Positions 50,211 to 59,238 are shown, counted from the first letter of the stretch. The stretch: DNA of 64,000 nt from Kitasatospora sp. NBC_01287 (GCF_026340565.1 NZ_JAPEPB010000001.1:558001-622000); one strand, 5' to 3'. Notes: generated from the letters alone by a model not told the origin. Translations and numbers: made by a program.

Positions 50211-51026
50211 ATGCACACCAAGTCATTCGCCGACATGCCCTGGGAGCGGGTCGACCTGTCGGCGGCCGAGCTGGACCTGCCGATCGCGGTCGGCGGCTCC
50301 ACCGCCCCGCACCGCCTGCTGGAGGCGCACCGCCACGGCGCGTTCCCCTACCCGCGCGACGAGCTCCACCGCCCGCAGCAGCCGCCGCGGGCCGGCGACG
50401 AGCGTCGGGCGCTCTATGCCCGCCACGTGGCCGACGGGCGGATCGCCGCGTTCCCGACCCTGGAGGAGCCCGACGCCTACGCGCTGACCTGGTGGAGCCC
50501 GACCTGGCGTCCGGTGCTGGAGGTCGGCTCCGCCCACCTGGCCGGAAGCCTGCGCCGGCACCCGGGCGGCGCCGCCCCCGGCTGGATCGCCACCTGCGAC
50601 CACGCCTTCGCGGGGGTGGTCAGCAGTTGCCGGGACCAGGCGGCGGCCCGCTGGCTGACCGACCCGCTGCGCGCCTCACTGCTCAGCCTGCACCAAGCGG
50701 GTTGGGCGCACAGCATCGAGATCTGGCACGGCGAGGAGCTGATCGCCGGCCTCTTCGGCACCGGGATCGGCCAGGTCTTCAGCGTGGACTCGGCCTTCGG
50801 CCGGCATCCCCAGGCGACCGGCGCGGCCTTCGCCGACCTGAGCCGGCGGCTGCGCGGACGGGCGGCGTACATCGACATGCAGGTGCCGCACCCGTACGCG
50901 GCCGCGCTCGGCACCCGGTCGATCAGCCGGGCTGAATACCTGGACGCGCTGCTGACGGTGGATCTGCCGGTGGCATTGCGGGCGGGGGTGCTGGCCCTCG
51001 AACCGGCGGGACCCGACGCAGGCTGA
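50211..51026 (+). CDS. aat: Divergent leucyl/phenylalanyl-tRNA-protein transferase (Aat) family protein
   Basis: A 271-residue GNAT-fold protein from the ATG at 50211; an ATG at 50175 is possible. Aat landmarks are present: DLPIAVGGSTAPHRLLEAHRHGAFPYP at the start, WWSP, a GWAHSIEIWHGEELIAGLFG segment equal to the family's HSVEVW...GGLYG, and IDMQVPHPYAAALGTRSISRAEYL near the end, with the Asp and Gln of the family's IDCQ. Differences from N-end-rule enzymes are an insertion of about 45 residues before WWSP, and VDSAF in place of GESMF, so the Glu there is Asp. True Aat moves Leu or Phe from tRNA onto proteins. Relatives in antibiotic pathways use aminoacyl-tRNA to tailor small molecules. The placement near an NRPS cluster makes that possible here. 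Confidence 0.75.
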   Translation: MHTKSFADMPWERVDLSAAELDLPIAVGGSTAPHRLLEAHRHGAFPYPRDELHRPQQPPRAGDERRALYARHVADGRIAAFPTLEEPDAYALTWWSPTWRPVLEVGSAHLAGSLRRHPGGAAPGWIATCDHAFAGVVSSCRDQAAARWLTDPLRASLLSLHQAGWAHSIEIWHGEELIAGLFGTGIGQVFSVDSAFGRHPQATGAAFADLSRRLRGRAAYIDMQVPHPYAAALGTRSISRAEYLDALLTVDLPVALRAGVLALEPAGPDAG

Positions 51027-51047
51027 CCGACGCCTGCCGACCGACGC

Positions 51048-51114
51048 CTGCCCACCTGCCCACCTGCCCACCTGCCGATCCCACCCACCCCACCCACCCA
51101 GCGGGGGTGGGTGG
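51048..51114 (+). terminator. Hairpin and 8-bp repeats after the Aat-like gene
   Basis: CCACCCACCC (51090-51099) pairs with GGGTGGGTGG (51105-51114) around a 5-base loop. In front lie about three copies of CCCACCTG, 8 bases apart, from about 51050. Together they probably terminate the Aat-like transcript. Confidence 0.65.
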
Positions 51115-51212
51115 CGGTCCGAAGATATGGGTGAGTCACACCCATGTGGCCGTCTACCTGCGCTGACAGGCTTCTTCTCGAAGCCGGAAACGACAGAGAG
51201 CAGGCGACGACA

Positions 51213-51386
51213 ATGAAGAAGCAGCAGCTGAAGTCCGCGGTCTCCGCCCTCGTGCTGAGCGCACTGGTCCTCCTCGGGGCACTGGGCGCGACCGCCGCGA
51301 GCGCCGGTACCGCCCAGGCCGACCCCACCTGCGTGGTGACCTCGACCACCAGCTGCCCGGCCGACGGCGGCACCGCCAACGGCTGA
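51213..51386 (+). CDS. Small secreted peptide (57 residues) with signal peptide
   Basis: A 57-residue product from the ATG at 51213. It has a classic Sec signal: a basic start (MKKQQLK), a hydrophobic core (AVSALVLSALVLLGALGA) and a cleavage region around ASAGTAQA-D. The predicted mature peptide is about 21 residues, with two cysteines six residues apart (C-VVTSTTS-C counts seven between ends), enough for one disulphide loop. Apart from the small size, no family can be assigned, and no maturation genes are nearby. It lies between the Aat-like gene and the start of a large LAL regulator, so a secreted signal or small exported peptide is conceivable. Expression is not shown by the sequence. Confidence 0.55.
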   Translation: MKKQQLKSAVSALVLSALVLLGALGATAASAGTAQADPTCVVTSTTSCPADGGTANG

Positions 51387-51485
51387 GCGCACCGCCCGCA
51401 CATCAAAGCCCGCATATCAAACAGATTTTCGCTGAATACTCCTCAGCACGTGCATATCCCAGGGGGTTTGGGGTAGGTTGCGCGG

Positions 51486-54401
51486 GTGCAGGTGTCGTCA
51501 CCGATAGTGATCGGGCGGGCGGGGGAGCTCCAGCTCCTCGACAGCGCGCTCAACGGAGCACGAGCCGGACGCGGCGGGTCGGTCTTCATGGTCGCCGACG
51601 CGGGCCTCGGCAAGTCCAGGCTCGTGCAGGAGTGCATCACGATGGCCCAGGGCGGCGGGATGGCCGTGCTGCGCGGCCGGGCCACCCAGGCCGGCGCGAC
51701 GGTGCCCTACCGGCCGCTCACCGAGGCGCTCTTCTCGATCGTGCGCTCGGGCGCGGTACCGGACGATCCCGAGCTGGCGCCCTACCGCCCGGCCCTGGGG
51801 CGGCTGATCCCGGAGTGGCGCGACGGGGTCCCGTACGAGAGCGATGATTCGCCGGTGGTGCTTGCAGAATCGGTTCTGCGCCTGCTGAGCGTGGTCGGCC
51901 GCGGCCGCGGCGCGCTGATCTGCCTGAGCGACCTGCAGGACTGCGACGCCGAGACGATGGGGATCGTCGAGTACCTGGTCGACAACCTGGCCGACCTGCC
52001 GGTGCTGCTGCTGGCCACGGTCCGTTCCACGCCCTCCCCCGCGCTGAACCTGGCGCAGTCCAGCGCGCGGCACCGGGTGGCCCGGCTGGTGGAGCTGGGC
52101 GCGCTGACCGACGATCAGGTGGCCGAACTCGCCGCCTCCTGCCTCGACGTCGAGGTGCCGCGGCTGCCGCCGGGGCTGCTCGGCTGGCTGACCCAGAGCG
52201 CCGAGGGCAATCCGTTCATCGTCGAGGAGCTGCTGCGCGGCGGCATCGACGCCGGCGCCCTGGCCCGCACCGCCGAGGGCTGGCGGATGGTCGAGGGGGT
52301 ACCGCGCGACATGCCCTCCACGGTGGCCTCCAGCGTCAGCGACCGCGCCCGCCGGCTGGGCCCCGAATGGCACAACGCACTGCAGGCCGCCGCGATCATC
52401 GGCCGCCGCTTCCCGCTCGACGCGCTGCGCCGGGTCTCGGGGCTCGGCGAGGACGAACTGCACGCGCTGGTCCGGGCCGGCACCGAGGCGCAGCTCCTCG
52501 CGCCCTCGCTGAGCGCCCCCGACTGGTGCGCCTTCCGCCACTCCTGGACCGCCGAGGCGCTGGCCAGCGGGGTGCTGCCGGCCCAACGCCGGATGCTGGC
52601 CGCGGCCGCCGCCACCGCGGTGGAGTCGATGGACCCCGACCTGCCGGGCGAGCTGTGCCAACTCGCCGCCCGGCTGCGGCTGGCGACCGGCGACGAGCCT
52701 GCCGCCGGGCTGCTCTACGCGCGAGCCGGGCGGCGGGTGCTCGGCGAGGGCGCGGCGGCCTCGGCGGAGCGCCTGCTCGACCGGGCCCTGGAACTGCTGC
52801 CGGCCCACTCCCACCCCGGCCAGCGGGCCGAGGTGCTGGAGTCGCTGCTCTACGCGCTGACCGAGGCGGGCGACGTGGAGCGGGCGCTGCGCCGGGGCGC
52901 CGACCTGTACGGCTCGGTGCTGCTCTCGCCGCAGCAGCGGGCCGAGTTGCTCACCCGGCTGGCCTGGGTCTGCGTGGTGGGCGGGCACTGGGAGAAGGCC
53001 GCCGAGCAGGTCGCGCTGGCCCGCCGGCTGCTGACCGGCGCGGCCGCCCCGGCCCAGCTGGCGCCGCTGGACGTGGTCGAGGCGCACCTGCTGACCCTGG
53101 CGGGCGGGCAGGGCGACGACCAGGCGGCGCGGGCCGAGGCGCTGGCGCTGCGCGCGGTGCGGACCGCCGAGGAGGTGCCGCTGCCGGCCACCGCCTGCCA
53201 GGGACGCCAGGTGCTGGCCCTGCTGGCCCGGCGGCAGAGCTTCGACGAGGCCGACGTGCACCTGCGCCACATGTTCGGCACGGCCGACGCGCACGGGCTG
53301 CCGATCTGGCGGCTGCGCGCGCAGATCCGGCTGGCCACCAACGAGCTGATGCGCACCGGCGAGGCCGAGCAGATCCTGCTGGCCCGGCAGGCGGCGCTGG
53401 CGATCGGCGCGGTCACCGCGGGGGCGCAGGCGGATGCCACGATCGCGATGCAGCACGTGCTCTACTGCGAGTTCGACCAGGCCGAGGCGCTCGCGGACAA
53501 GCTGCTGGAGTCCACGGGGCGGATGCACCAGGAGGGCGAGTCCCAGTTCTGCCTGGTGATCAAGATCGCGGCGCGGGCCCACCAGGGCCGCCGCGAGGGG
53601 ATGCGGGCGGTGCTGGCCGAGTTCCGCCAGCGCGGCGGAGAGCAGTCCTTCCACGCGCCGGTGGTCTTCGGGCACCGGGCGATCTGCGCGCTGCTGGGCG
53701 AGGACCGGCCGGGCGCGGAGGCGGAGATGGCACGGGTGCGCGAGTGGGAGCGCACGCACCCCACGATCTACTACCAGTCGGGCCGCTACGGCCTGGGCGT
53801 GCTGCTGGAGGTGCTGGCCGACCGGGCCGGCCAGGAGCTGCTGACCGAGACCCGATCGGCCCATGCCGCACAGCTGAGATGGAACCTCCAGTTCGTCCTG
53901 GCAGCTGAGGCGGTGCTGCTCGGCCGCGCCGGGCAGGCCGCCGCCGCCACCGCCAAGCTCGCCGAATCGCAGGCCGCCGCCGCCCCCTTCCCGATGGCCC
54001 GCCACCTGGTGCTGCGGCTGGTCGCCGAAGCCGCGCTGGCCGACCGCTGGGGCACTCCGGTGGACTGGCTGCGCGCCGCCGAGCAGCACTTCCACGGCAG
54101 CGACGTGGCCGCGCTGGCGGGCGCCTGCCGGGCGCTGCTGCGCAAGGCGGGGGTCCGGGTGATGCAGCGGCGCAGCGGCAACGAGGCGGTGCCGGCCCAG
54201 CTGGCGGGCAAGGGGGTCACCGCGCGCGAGTACGAGGTGCTGGTGCTGCTCGGCGAGCGTCGGGCCAACCCGGAGATCGCCAAGCTGCTCTTCATCTCAC
54301 CGCGCACGGTGGAGAAGCACGTGGCGAGCCTGATGGGCAAGTTGGACAGCGCGGACCGCCGGGAGCTGTCCGAACTGGTGACCGGCCTGGAGCTGACCTG
54401 A
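51486..54401 (+). CDS. LAL-family (large ATP-binding LuxR) transcriptional regulator
   Basis: A 971-residue regulator from a GTG at 51486. An N-terminal ATPase module has the Walker A segment VADAGLGKSRL (about residues 36-46). The Walker B strand reads GALICLSDLQDCD, so the first acidic residue usual in LALs (DDLHxAD) is Ser. The middle 500 residues are helical repeats of TPR type, rich in Ala and Leu. The C-terminus carries a LuxR HTH (GVTAREYEVLVLLGERRANP, IAKLLFISPRTVEKHVASLM). LALs commonly activate antibiotic clusters in response to nucleotides or other ligands. It is the largest regulator in the window and a good candidate for control of the NRPS genes. The short leader contains CCAGGGGGTTTGGGGTAGG just before the start. 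Confidence 0.88.
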   Translation: MQVSSPIVIGRAGELQLLDSALNGARAGRGGSVFMVADAGLGKSRLVQECITMAQGGGMAVLRGRATQAGATVPYRPLTEALFSIVRSGAVPDDPELAPYRPALGRLIPEWRDGVPYESDDSPVVLAESVLRLLSVVGRGRGALICLSDLQDCDAETMGIVEYLVDNLADLPVLLLATVRSTPSPALNLAQSSARHRVARLVELGALTDDQVAELAASCLDVEVPRLPPGLLGWLTQSAEGNPFIVEELLRGGIDAGALARTAEGWRMVEGVPRDMPSTVASSVSDRARRLGPEWHNALQAAAIIGRRFPLDALRRVSGLGEDELHALVRAGTEAQLLAPSLSAPDWCAFRHSWTAEALASGVLPAQRRMLAAAAATAVESMDPDLPGELCQLAARLRLATGDEPAAGLLYARAGRRVLGEGAAASAERLLDRALELLPAHSHPGQRAEVLESLLYALTEAGDVERALRRGADLYGSVLLSPQQRAELLTRLAWVCVVGGHWEKAAEQVALARRLLTGAAAPAQLAPLDVVEAHLLTLAGGQGDDQAARAEALALRAVRTAEEVPLPATACQGRQVLALLARRQSFDEADVHLRHMFGTADAHGLPIWRLRAQIRLATNELMRTGEAEQILLARQAALAIGAVTAGAQADATIAMQHVLYCEFDQAEALADKLLESTGRMHQEGESQFCLVIKIAARAHQGRREGMRAVLAEFRQRGGEQSFHAPVVFGHRAICALLGEDRPGAEAEMARVREWERTHPTIYYQSGRYGLGVLLEVLADRAGQELLTETRSAHAAQLRWNLQFVLAAEAVLLGRAGQAAAATAKLAESQAAAAPFPMARHLVLRLVAEAALADRWGTPVDWLRAAEQHFHGSDVAALAGACRALLRKAGVRVMQRRSGNEAVPAQLAGKGVTAREYEVLVLLGERRANPEIAKLLFISPRTVEKHVASLMGKLDSADRRELSELVTGLELT

Positions 54402-54431
54402 GCCTCTCCCCGCCCGGAATGGCCCTCGGGG

Positions 54432-56567
54432 TCAGCCCACCACCGAGCGGACCAGCAGCACCGCCACGTCGTCGGTGCGCTGCTCGGCCTGCCCGGACTG
54501 GTCGATCAGCGTGTCCGCCAGCCGGTCCAGCGGCTCGCCGCCGTGCCGGGCGAAGGTGTCGGCCAGCCGGGCCAACGCCTGGTCCAGGTCGCCGCCGGGG
54601 GTCTCCACCAGGCCGTCGGTGTAGAGCAGCAGCGTGGTGCCGACCGGCAGCCGGATCCGGATCTGCGGGTACTCGGCGTCAGGGTCCACGTTGAGCACCA
54701 GGCCGCTGCGCGGGCTCAGCAGCCGGGCCCGGCCGTCGGGGCCGCGCAGCAGCGGCACCGGGTGCCCGGCGTCGGCCAGCCAGGCCTCGCGGCGGGCCAG
54801 GTCCACCCGCAGGTAGGCGCAACTGGCGAGCAGCGTGGTGCCGAGGTCGGCCAGCAGGCGGTTGGTACCCGCCAGCACGCTGCTCGGATCGGCGTCGACG
54901 CTGGCGAAGGCGCGCACGGCGGTGCGGATCTGGCCCATCAGCGCGGCCGCGTTGACGTTGTGGCCCTGCACGTCGCCGATCACCACGGCCAGCCCGCCGT
55001 CGTCCACCCGGATCAGGTCGTAGAAGTCGCCGCCGACCTCCATCCCCTCGGTGGCCGGCAGGTAGCGCGCGGCGGTGCGCAGCCCGGGGACCACCGGCAG
55101 CGCGCTCGGCAGCAGGCTGTCCTGCAGGCCGTGGGCCAGGCCCGACTTGGTGTCGTAGAGGCGGGCCCGGTCCAGCGCCTGGGCGATCAGGCCGCCCAGT
55201 GCGGTGAGCACCGCGCGCTCCTCCAGGGCGAAGTGGTGCGGCTCGGCGAAGGCCAGCACGCAGGTGCCGATCAGCCGGCCCGAGGTGACCAGCGGCAGGT
55301 AGGCCCAGGCGGCCATGCCGTCCTGGGTCTCGCGGCGCCCGGCGTAGATCCGCTCCAGCTCGGCCCGGTTCTCGAAGAAGGCCGGCACCGGGTTGGTGGA
55401 GGCCCGCACCCCGGGGGTGGACTCGGTCAGCGGGGTCCCGTCGAACTGGTCCACCAGGCCGGGTGGGTAGCCGCGGTGCCCGGCGATCCGCAGCTTGCCG
55501 CCCTCGGCCAGCAGCACCGCGACGGCCCGGCCGCCGAAGCCCGGCACGATCTGGTCGGCGACCATGCTCACCACGTCCTGCACGCTGGCCGCCTCGGTCA
55601 GCGCGGTGGCCAGGTGCAGGATCCAGTAGAGCGCGCCGGGGCGGGTGTGCGGGACCGGTTCGAGGGGCACCGGGTCGACGGGCAGCGCGCGCCGGGTCAC
55701 CTGGGCGGCCGCGATCCGCGCGGTGACGCCGAAGGCGTCGGGGAAGAGCCGGAACGAGAGCCACTGGTCCGGCGGGCGCAGTGCCACGAAGGAGGACGGC
55801 TCGCCGCTGATCACCGCCGCCCGGTAGTGGTACTCGTAGATCGGATCGCGCAGCCAGGGCAGTGCCGTCCACGGTCGGGCACCCAACAGCTGGTCGGCGG
55901 GCCGCGCGAGCAGCCGGGCCGCCTGCGCGGACACCAGGGTCAGCCGCCCGTCCAGGCCGATCGCGCAGACCCCGTCCGGCAGCCGCGCCACCGTCGCGGC
56001 GAGCAGGTCGGCGGCGCCGCCGGGCGGCACGACGGGCAGCGGGCGCGGGCCGGCCCGCAGCGGCGGGTCGGCGGCCGCCACCCGGCGCGCCAGGCGCCCG
56101 GCGATCTCGCCCAGCGCGCCGCGCTCGGTCGGCGAGAGCTCGGCGGGGTGCGCGGCGGGCCAGAGGAAGAACACCGCGCCCAGCCGCCGCCCGCCGGCGG
56201 TCAGCGGCACGGCCGCCAGGCTGAACGCGTACGGCATGGCGACCGCCACCCGCGGGTAGCGCCGCGCCATCTCCCCCGCGCCGCCCACCCAGACCAGCTC
56301 ACCCTCACGCACCGCGTCCGCCACCGGGATCGCCGCCGCCAGTCCCACGTGCTGCCAGCCCCGGACGAACTGCCGGATCGCCCCGAGACTCAGCGCCATC
56401 TCCAGCGCCTGCCCGTCCGCCGACAGCAGGTAGACGCCGCCCATGTGCGCCCCCAGCAGCTCGGGCGCCGACCGCAGCGGTTCCACCAGCGTGTCCAGGC
56501 CTGCCCGCGCCGCCGCCTCGGCATCCGCGGCGCCGAGCCGCGCGGACGCGGGCCGTGACACGCTCAC
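54432..56567 (-). CDS. GAF/PAS/GAF-SpoIIE (PP2C-type) phosphatase
   Basis: A 711-residue signalling phosphatase. The GTG at 56567 is preferred over an ATG at 56621 because GAGG lies 8 bases upstream. Order: GAF domain (about 20-150), PAS domain (about 185-290, with DGVCAIGLDGRLTLVSAQAARLL), a second GAF domain (about 315-470) and the SpoIIE phosphatase (about 480-705). Its metal-binding signatures are EGMEVGGDFYDLIRVDDGGLAVVIGDVQGHN, NAAALMGQ, LADAGHPVPLLRG, LYTDGLVE and the final DDVAVLL. In streptomycetes such proteins dephosphorylate anti-sigma antagonists in partner-switching pathways. No kinase partner is adjacent. It converges on the LAL regulator with only a 30-base gap. Confidence 0.88.
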   Translation of the reverse strand: MSVSRPASARLGAADAEAAARAGLDTLVEPLRSAPELLGAHMGGVYLLSADGQALEMALSLGAIRQFVRGWQHVGLAAAIPVADAVREGELVWVGGAGEMARRYPRVAVAMPYAFSLAAVPLTAGGRRLGAVFFLWPAAHPAELSPTERGALGEIAGRLARRVAAADPPLRAGPRPLPVVPPGGAADLLAATVARLPDGVCAIGLDGRLTLVSAQAARLLARPADQLLGARPWTALPWLRDPIYEYHYRAAVISGEPSSFVALRPPDQWLSFRLFPDAFGVTARIAAAQVTRRALPVDPVPLEPVPHTRPGALYWILHLATALTEAASVQDVVSMVADQIVPGFGGRAVAVLLAEGGKLRIAGHRGYPPGLVDQFDGTPLTESTPGVRASTNPVPAFFENRAELERIYAGRRETQDGMAAWAYLPLVTSGRLIGTCVLAFAEPHHFALEERAVLTALGGLIAQALDRARLYDTKSGLAHGLQDSLLPSALPVVPGLRTAARYLPATEGMEVGGDFYDLIRVDDGGLAVVIGDVQGHNVNAAALMGQIRTAVRAFASVDADPSSVLAGTNRLLADLGTTLLASCAYLRVDLARREAWLADAGHPVPLLRGPDGRARLLSPRSGLVLNVDPDAEYPQIRIRLPVGTTLLLYTDGLVETPGGDLDQALARLADTFARHGGEPLDRLADTLIDQSGQAEQRTDDVAVLLVRSVVG

Positions 56568-56727
56568 CGCAACCACCTCGCTCCGGCCGGCGGGGTGCGC
56601 GCCCGCACGGCTCCCTCCCATACTGGCCCGTCCGGGTGGCAGATGCCCCGGGACGGCGCTGCCGGATCGCGCCGGGCCGGCCCGGACCGGCCCGAGCGAG
56701 CGCAGGTGAGCCCGGGTGAGCCCGGAC

Positions 56728-56776
56728 CGGACAGGCCCGGGTGGGCCCGGGTGGGCCCGGGTGGGCCCGGGTGGGC
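56728..56776. repeat. 10-bp tandem repeat upstream of the phosphatase gene
   Basis: About four perfect copies of GCCCGGGTGG, preceded by looser GTGAGCCCGG copies. Located between the HAD hydrolase stop and the phosphatase start, both on the minus strand. Confidence 0.8.
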
Positions 56777-56790
56777 CCGCGCCGCCCGGA

Positions 56791-57432
56791 TCAGTCCGAC
56801 GCGCCCACGACCCCGCGCGTCACGCCGAACGCGGCGCGCAGGTCGGCAGGCTCGCGGTAGACCACCCCGGCCATGCCCAGCGCGATCGCGGCCTCGACGT
56901 TCTCCGCCCGGTCGTCCACGAAGAGGCAGCGCCCCGGCTCGGCGCCGGCCCGCTCGGCCGCGATCTTGTAGATCCGCGGGTCCGGCTTGGCGACGCCGAC
57001 CCGCGAGCTGTTGACCACGTGGTCCGCGAGGTCCAGCAGCCCGAGCAGGTCGAGGTCCTGCTCCAGCCAGGCGGTGGCGTTGGTGACCAGGACGACCGGG
57101 CAGTGCGCGCGGACCGCCCGCAGCAGCCCCACCACCTCCGGGTCGGCCCGGAACGGCGCGCTGCCGAAGGCGGTGGCCAGGGCGCGGGCCTGGTCGGCCG
57201 GCACCCTGGCGGCCAGGGCGCGGGCGATCGCCTCGACCCACTGCTCCTTGGTGATCTCCCCGAGCAGCAGGGGTCCGTCGTGCTCGGGGGCGAAGGCGAC
57301 CGCGGCGGTGCTGCCCGCGCTCAGCCCGGCGGCCAGCTCCAGGCGGGCCAGCTCGGTGTGGTCGAAGAAGCGGACGACGTTGTCCAGGTCGCACAGGACG
57401 GCGGCGAAGGGGAAAGGCGTCGGAAAGATCAT
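56791..57432 (-). CDS. HAD-superfamily hydrolase (subfamily IA)
   Basis: A 213-residue phosphatase-like protein. Motif I is AAVLCDLDNVVRFFD with the nucleophile Asp and the general acid Asp two residues later. Motif II is VVLVTNATAWLEQ, the motif III Lys lies in SSRVGVAKPDPRIYK, and motif IV is CLFVDDRAENVEAA. A helical cap lies between motif I and II, as in subfamily IA enzymes that act on small phosphorylated or halogenated substrates. The true substrate is unknown. It is divergent from dacB and on the same strand as, but upstream of, the SpoIIE-type phosphatase, with a repeat-rich spacer between. Confidence 0.85.
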   Translation of the reverse strand: MIFPTPFPFAAVLCDLDNVVRFFDHTELARLELAAGLSAGSTAAVAFAPEHDGPLLLGEITKEQWVEAIARALAARVPADQARALATAFGSAPFRADPEVVGLLRAVRAHCPVVLVTNATAWLEQDLDLLGLLDLADHVVNSSRVGVAKPDPRIYKIAAERAGAEPGRCLFVDDRAENVEAAIALGMAGVVYREPADLRAAFGVTRGVVGASD

Positions 57433-57598
57433 CCCGTAGTCATATCAGCAGCCGACTAAGCGGCCGGGGTCGCCGGCCAGGGGTCCGGCTGTCCGCCGGG
57501 CGGGCGAATTGTCGCCCCTGGCGTGTCATCCGCACCCGGAGGCGGGCCAACCGCGTGAAGGTGGGGAGTCCCGCAGCCCGTCCGCCCCTGGAGGCGCC

Positions 57599-59140
57599 GT
57601 GCAGAGCATTCCGGTCCGGCGGCTCGCCGCGCCACTGGCCGCCGTCCTCGTCGCGCTGCTGCTCAGCGGCTCGGCACCCGCCGCCGCCCCGGCCCCGCTG
57701 GCCGGTGACCTGGACCGGCTGCTCGCCGACCCGGCCCTGGCCGGGGCGCAGGCCTCGGTGCTGGTCACCGACGCCGCCACCGGGCAGGTGCTCTACCAGC
57801 ACGATCCGGACGCGCTGCTGCTGCCGGCCTCCACCCTGAAGACCGTCACGGCGGCCGCCGCGCTCGACCTGCTCGGCCAGGACCACCGCTTCACCACCCA
57901 GGTGCTGGCGGCCGGCCCGCGCACCGGCGGCCGGCTCGACGGCGACCTGGTGCTGCGCGGCGGCGGCGACCCCAGCCTGCTGCCGGCCGACCTGGACGCG
58001 CTGGCCGGCCGGGTGGCCGCCGCCGGGGTCACCGAGGTGACCGGCTCGGTGCTGGCCGACGCCTCGCGCTACGACGACGTGCCGCTCGGCGCGGCCTGGG
58101 CCTGGGACGACCAGGCCGCCTACTACAGCCCGCAGATCTCCGCCCTCACCCTGACCACCGACAGCGACGACGACGTGGGCAGCGTGCGCCTGACCCTCAC
58201 CCCCGCGCAGGCGCCCGGCGGCCCGGCGACGGTGCGGCTCACCCCCGCGCGGGCACCGGTGCGGATCAGCGGCCAGGTCGCCACCGGCGCGGCGGGCGGC
58301 ACCGACACCGTCCAGGTGGACCGGCACCCCGGCGGCAACGACCTGGTGCTCTCCGGCAGCCTGCCCGCCGACGCCGGCCCCACCGAGGAGTGGGTGGCGA
58401 TCGACGACCCGGCGCGGCTGGCCGGCACGGTCTTCGCGGCGGCGCTGGCCGACCACGGCGTCACGGTGCGCGGCGCGCTGCGCGCCGGCCGGGCCCCGGA
58501 CGGCGCCGCGCTGCTGGCCGCGCACGACTCGGCGCCGCTCGGCGACCTGCTGGTGCCCTTCCTCAAGCTCAGCAACAACGGCATCGCCGAGCACCTGGTG
58601 AAGGAGATCGGCGCCGTGCGGGCCGGCTCCGGCAGTTGGGCCGCCGGGCTCGACCAGGTGCGCGGCTTCCTGCGCCGGGGCGGGCTGGAGAGCACGCCGG
58701 CCCGGCTGGTCGACGGCTCGGGGCTGTCGCGGCAGAACCTGATGACCGGCCGGCGGCTGGTGGCCCTGCTGCGCTTCGCCCGGCAGCAGCCCTGGTTCAG
58801 CGCCTGGTACGACGCGCTGCCGGTGGCCGGCGACCCGCGCCGGATGGTCGGCGGCACCCTCACCGAGCGGATGCGCGACACCCCCGCCGCCGGCCGGGTG
58901 CACGCCAAGACCGGTTCGATGACCGGCGTGGACGCGCTGGCCGGCTACCTGGAGAGGGTGGACGGGCGCACCCTCGCCTTCAGCGTGCTGGTCAACGACT
59001 TCGCCGGGGCGAGCCCGCGTCCGGTGATCGACGCGCTGGTGGTGCGCCTGGCCTCCGACGCGGCCTCCGCCCCGCGCCGGGCCGTGCCCGCCGCCCCGCA
59101 CGACTGGGAGACCGCCTGCGCGGCGGCCGCCCGGTGCTGA
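57599..59140 (+). CDS. dacB: D-alanyl-D-alanine carboxypeptidase/endopeptidase (PBP4 type)
   Basis: A 513-residue class C penicillin-binding protein. The GTG at 57599 is chosen because GGAGG ends 4 bases upstream and a signal peptide starts at once (RRLAAPLAAVLVALLLSGSA). Active-site motifs are SxxK in LPASTLKTVT, SxN in LKLSNNGIAEHL and KTG in VHAKTGSMTG. A large inserted domain between the first two motifs (about residues 80-290) is typical of the DacB/PBP4 group. The enzyme trims or opens peptidoglycan cross-links outside the membrane and releases D-Ala. Its stop overlaps the next gene by 7 bases. The downstream peptide transporter and DppA point to recycling of cell-wall peptides. Confidence 0.92.
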   Translation: MQSIPVRRLAAPLAAVLVALLLSGSAPAAAPAPLAGDLDRLLADPALAGAQASVLVTDAATGQVLYQHDPDALLLPASTLKTVTAAAALDLLGQDHRFTTQVLAAGPRTGGRLDGDLVLRGGGDPSLLPADLDALAGRVAAAGVTEVTGSVLADASRYDDVPLGAAWAWDDQAAYYSPQISALTLTTDSDDDVGSVRLTLTPAQAPGGPATVRLTPARAPVRISGQVATGAAGGTDTVQVDRHPGGNDLVLSGSLPADAGPTEEWVAIDDPARLAGTVFAAALADHGVTVRGALRAGRAPDGAALLAAHDSAPLGDLLVPFLKLSNNGIAEHLVKEIGAVRAGSGSWAAGLDQVRGFLRRGGLESTPARLVDGSGLSRQNLMTGRRLVALLRFARQQPWFSAWYDALPVAGDPRRMVGGTLTERMRDTPAAGRVHAKTGSMTGVDALAGYLERVDGRTLAFSVLVNDFAGASPRPVIDALVVRLASDAASAPRRAVPAAPHDWETACAAAARC

Positions 59141-59238
59141 CCCGCACCGTACTGCCCCGCCCTGTGCTGGCCCGCGCGGTACTGACCCGCGCGGTACTGA
59201 CCCGCGCGGTGCTGACCCGCGCGGTGCTGGCGCTGGCC
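59134..59238 (+). repeat. 15-bp tandem repeat in the lipoprotein signal region
   Basis: Six units of the form GTACTGACCCGCGCG encode VLTRT, VLPRP, VLARA and three VLTRA, followed by a diverged VLALA. The repeat builds the positively charged and early hydrophobic part of the signal peptide and extends it beyond normal length. Confidence 0.85.

Noticed and set aside
58390..59133. Long + strand frame that joins part of dacB to the lipoprotein gene
   Set aside because: Upstream of 59134 it runs out of frame through dacB with Arg/Gly-rich residues; only the part from 59134 has family similarity.
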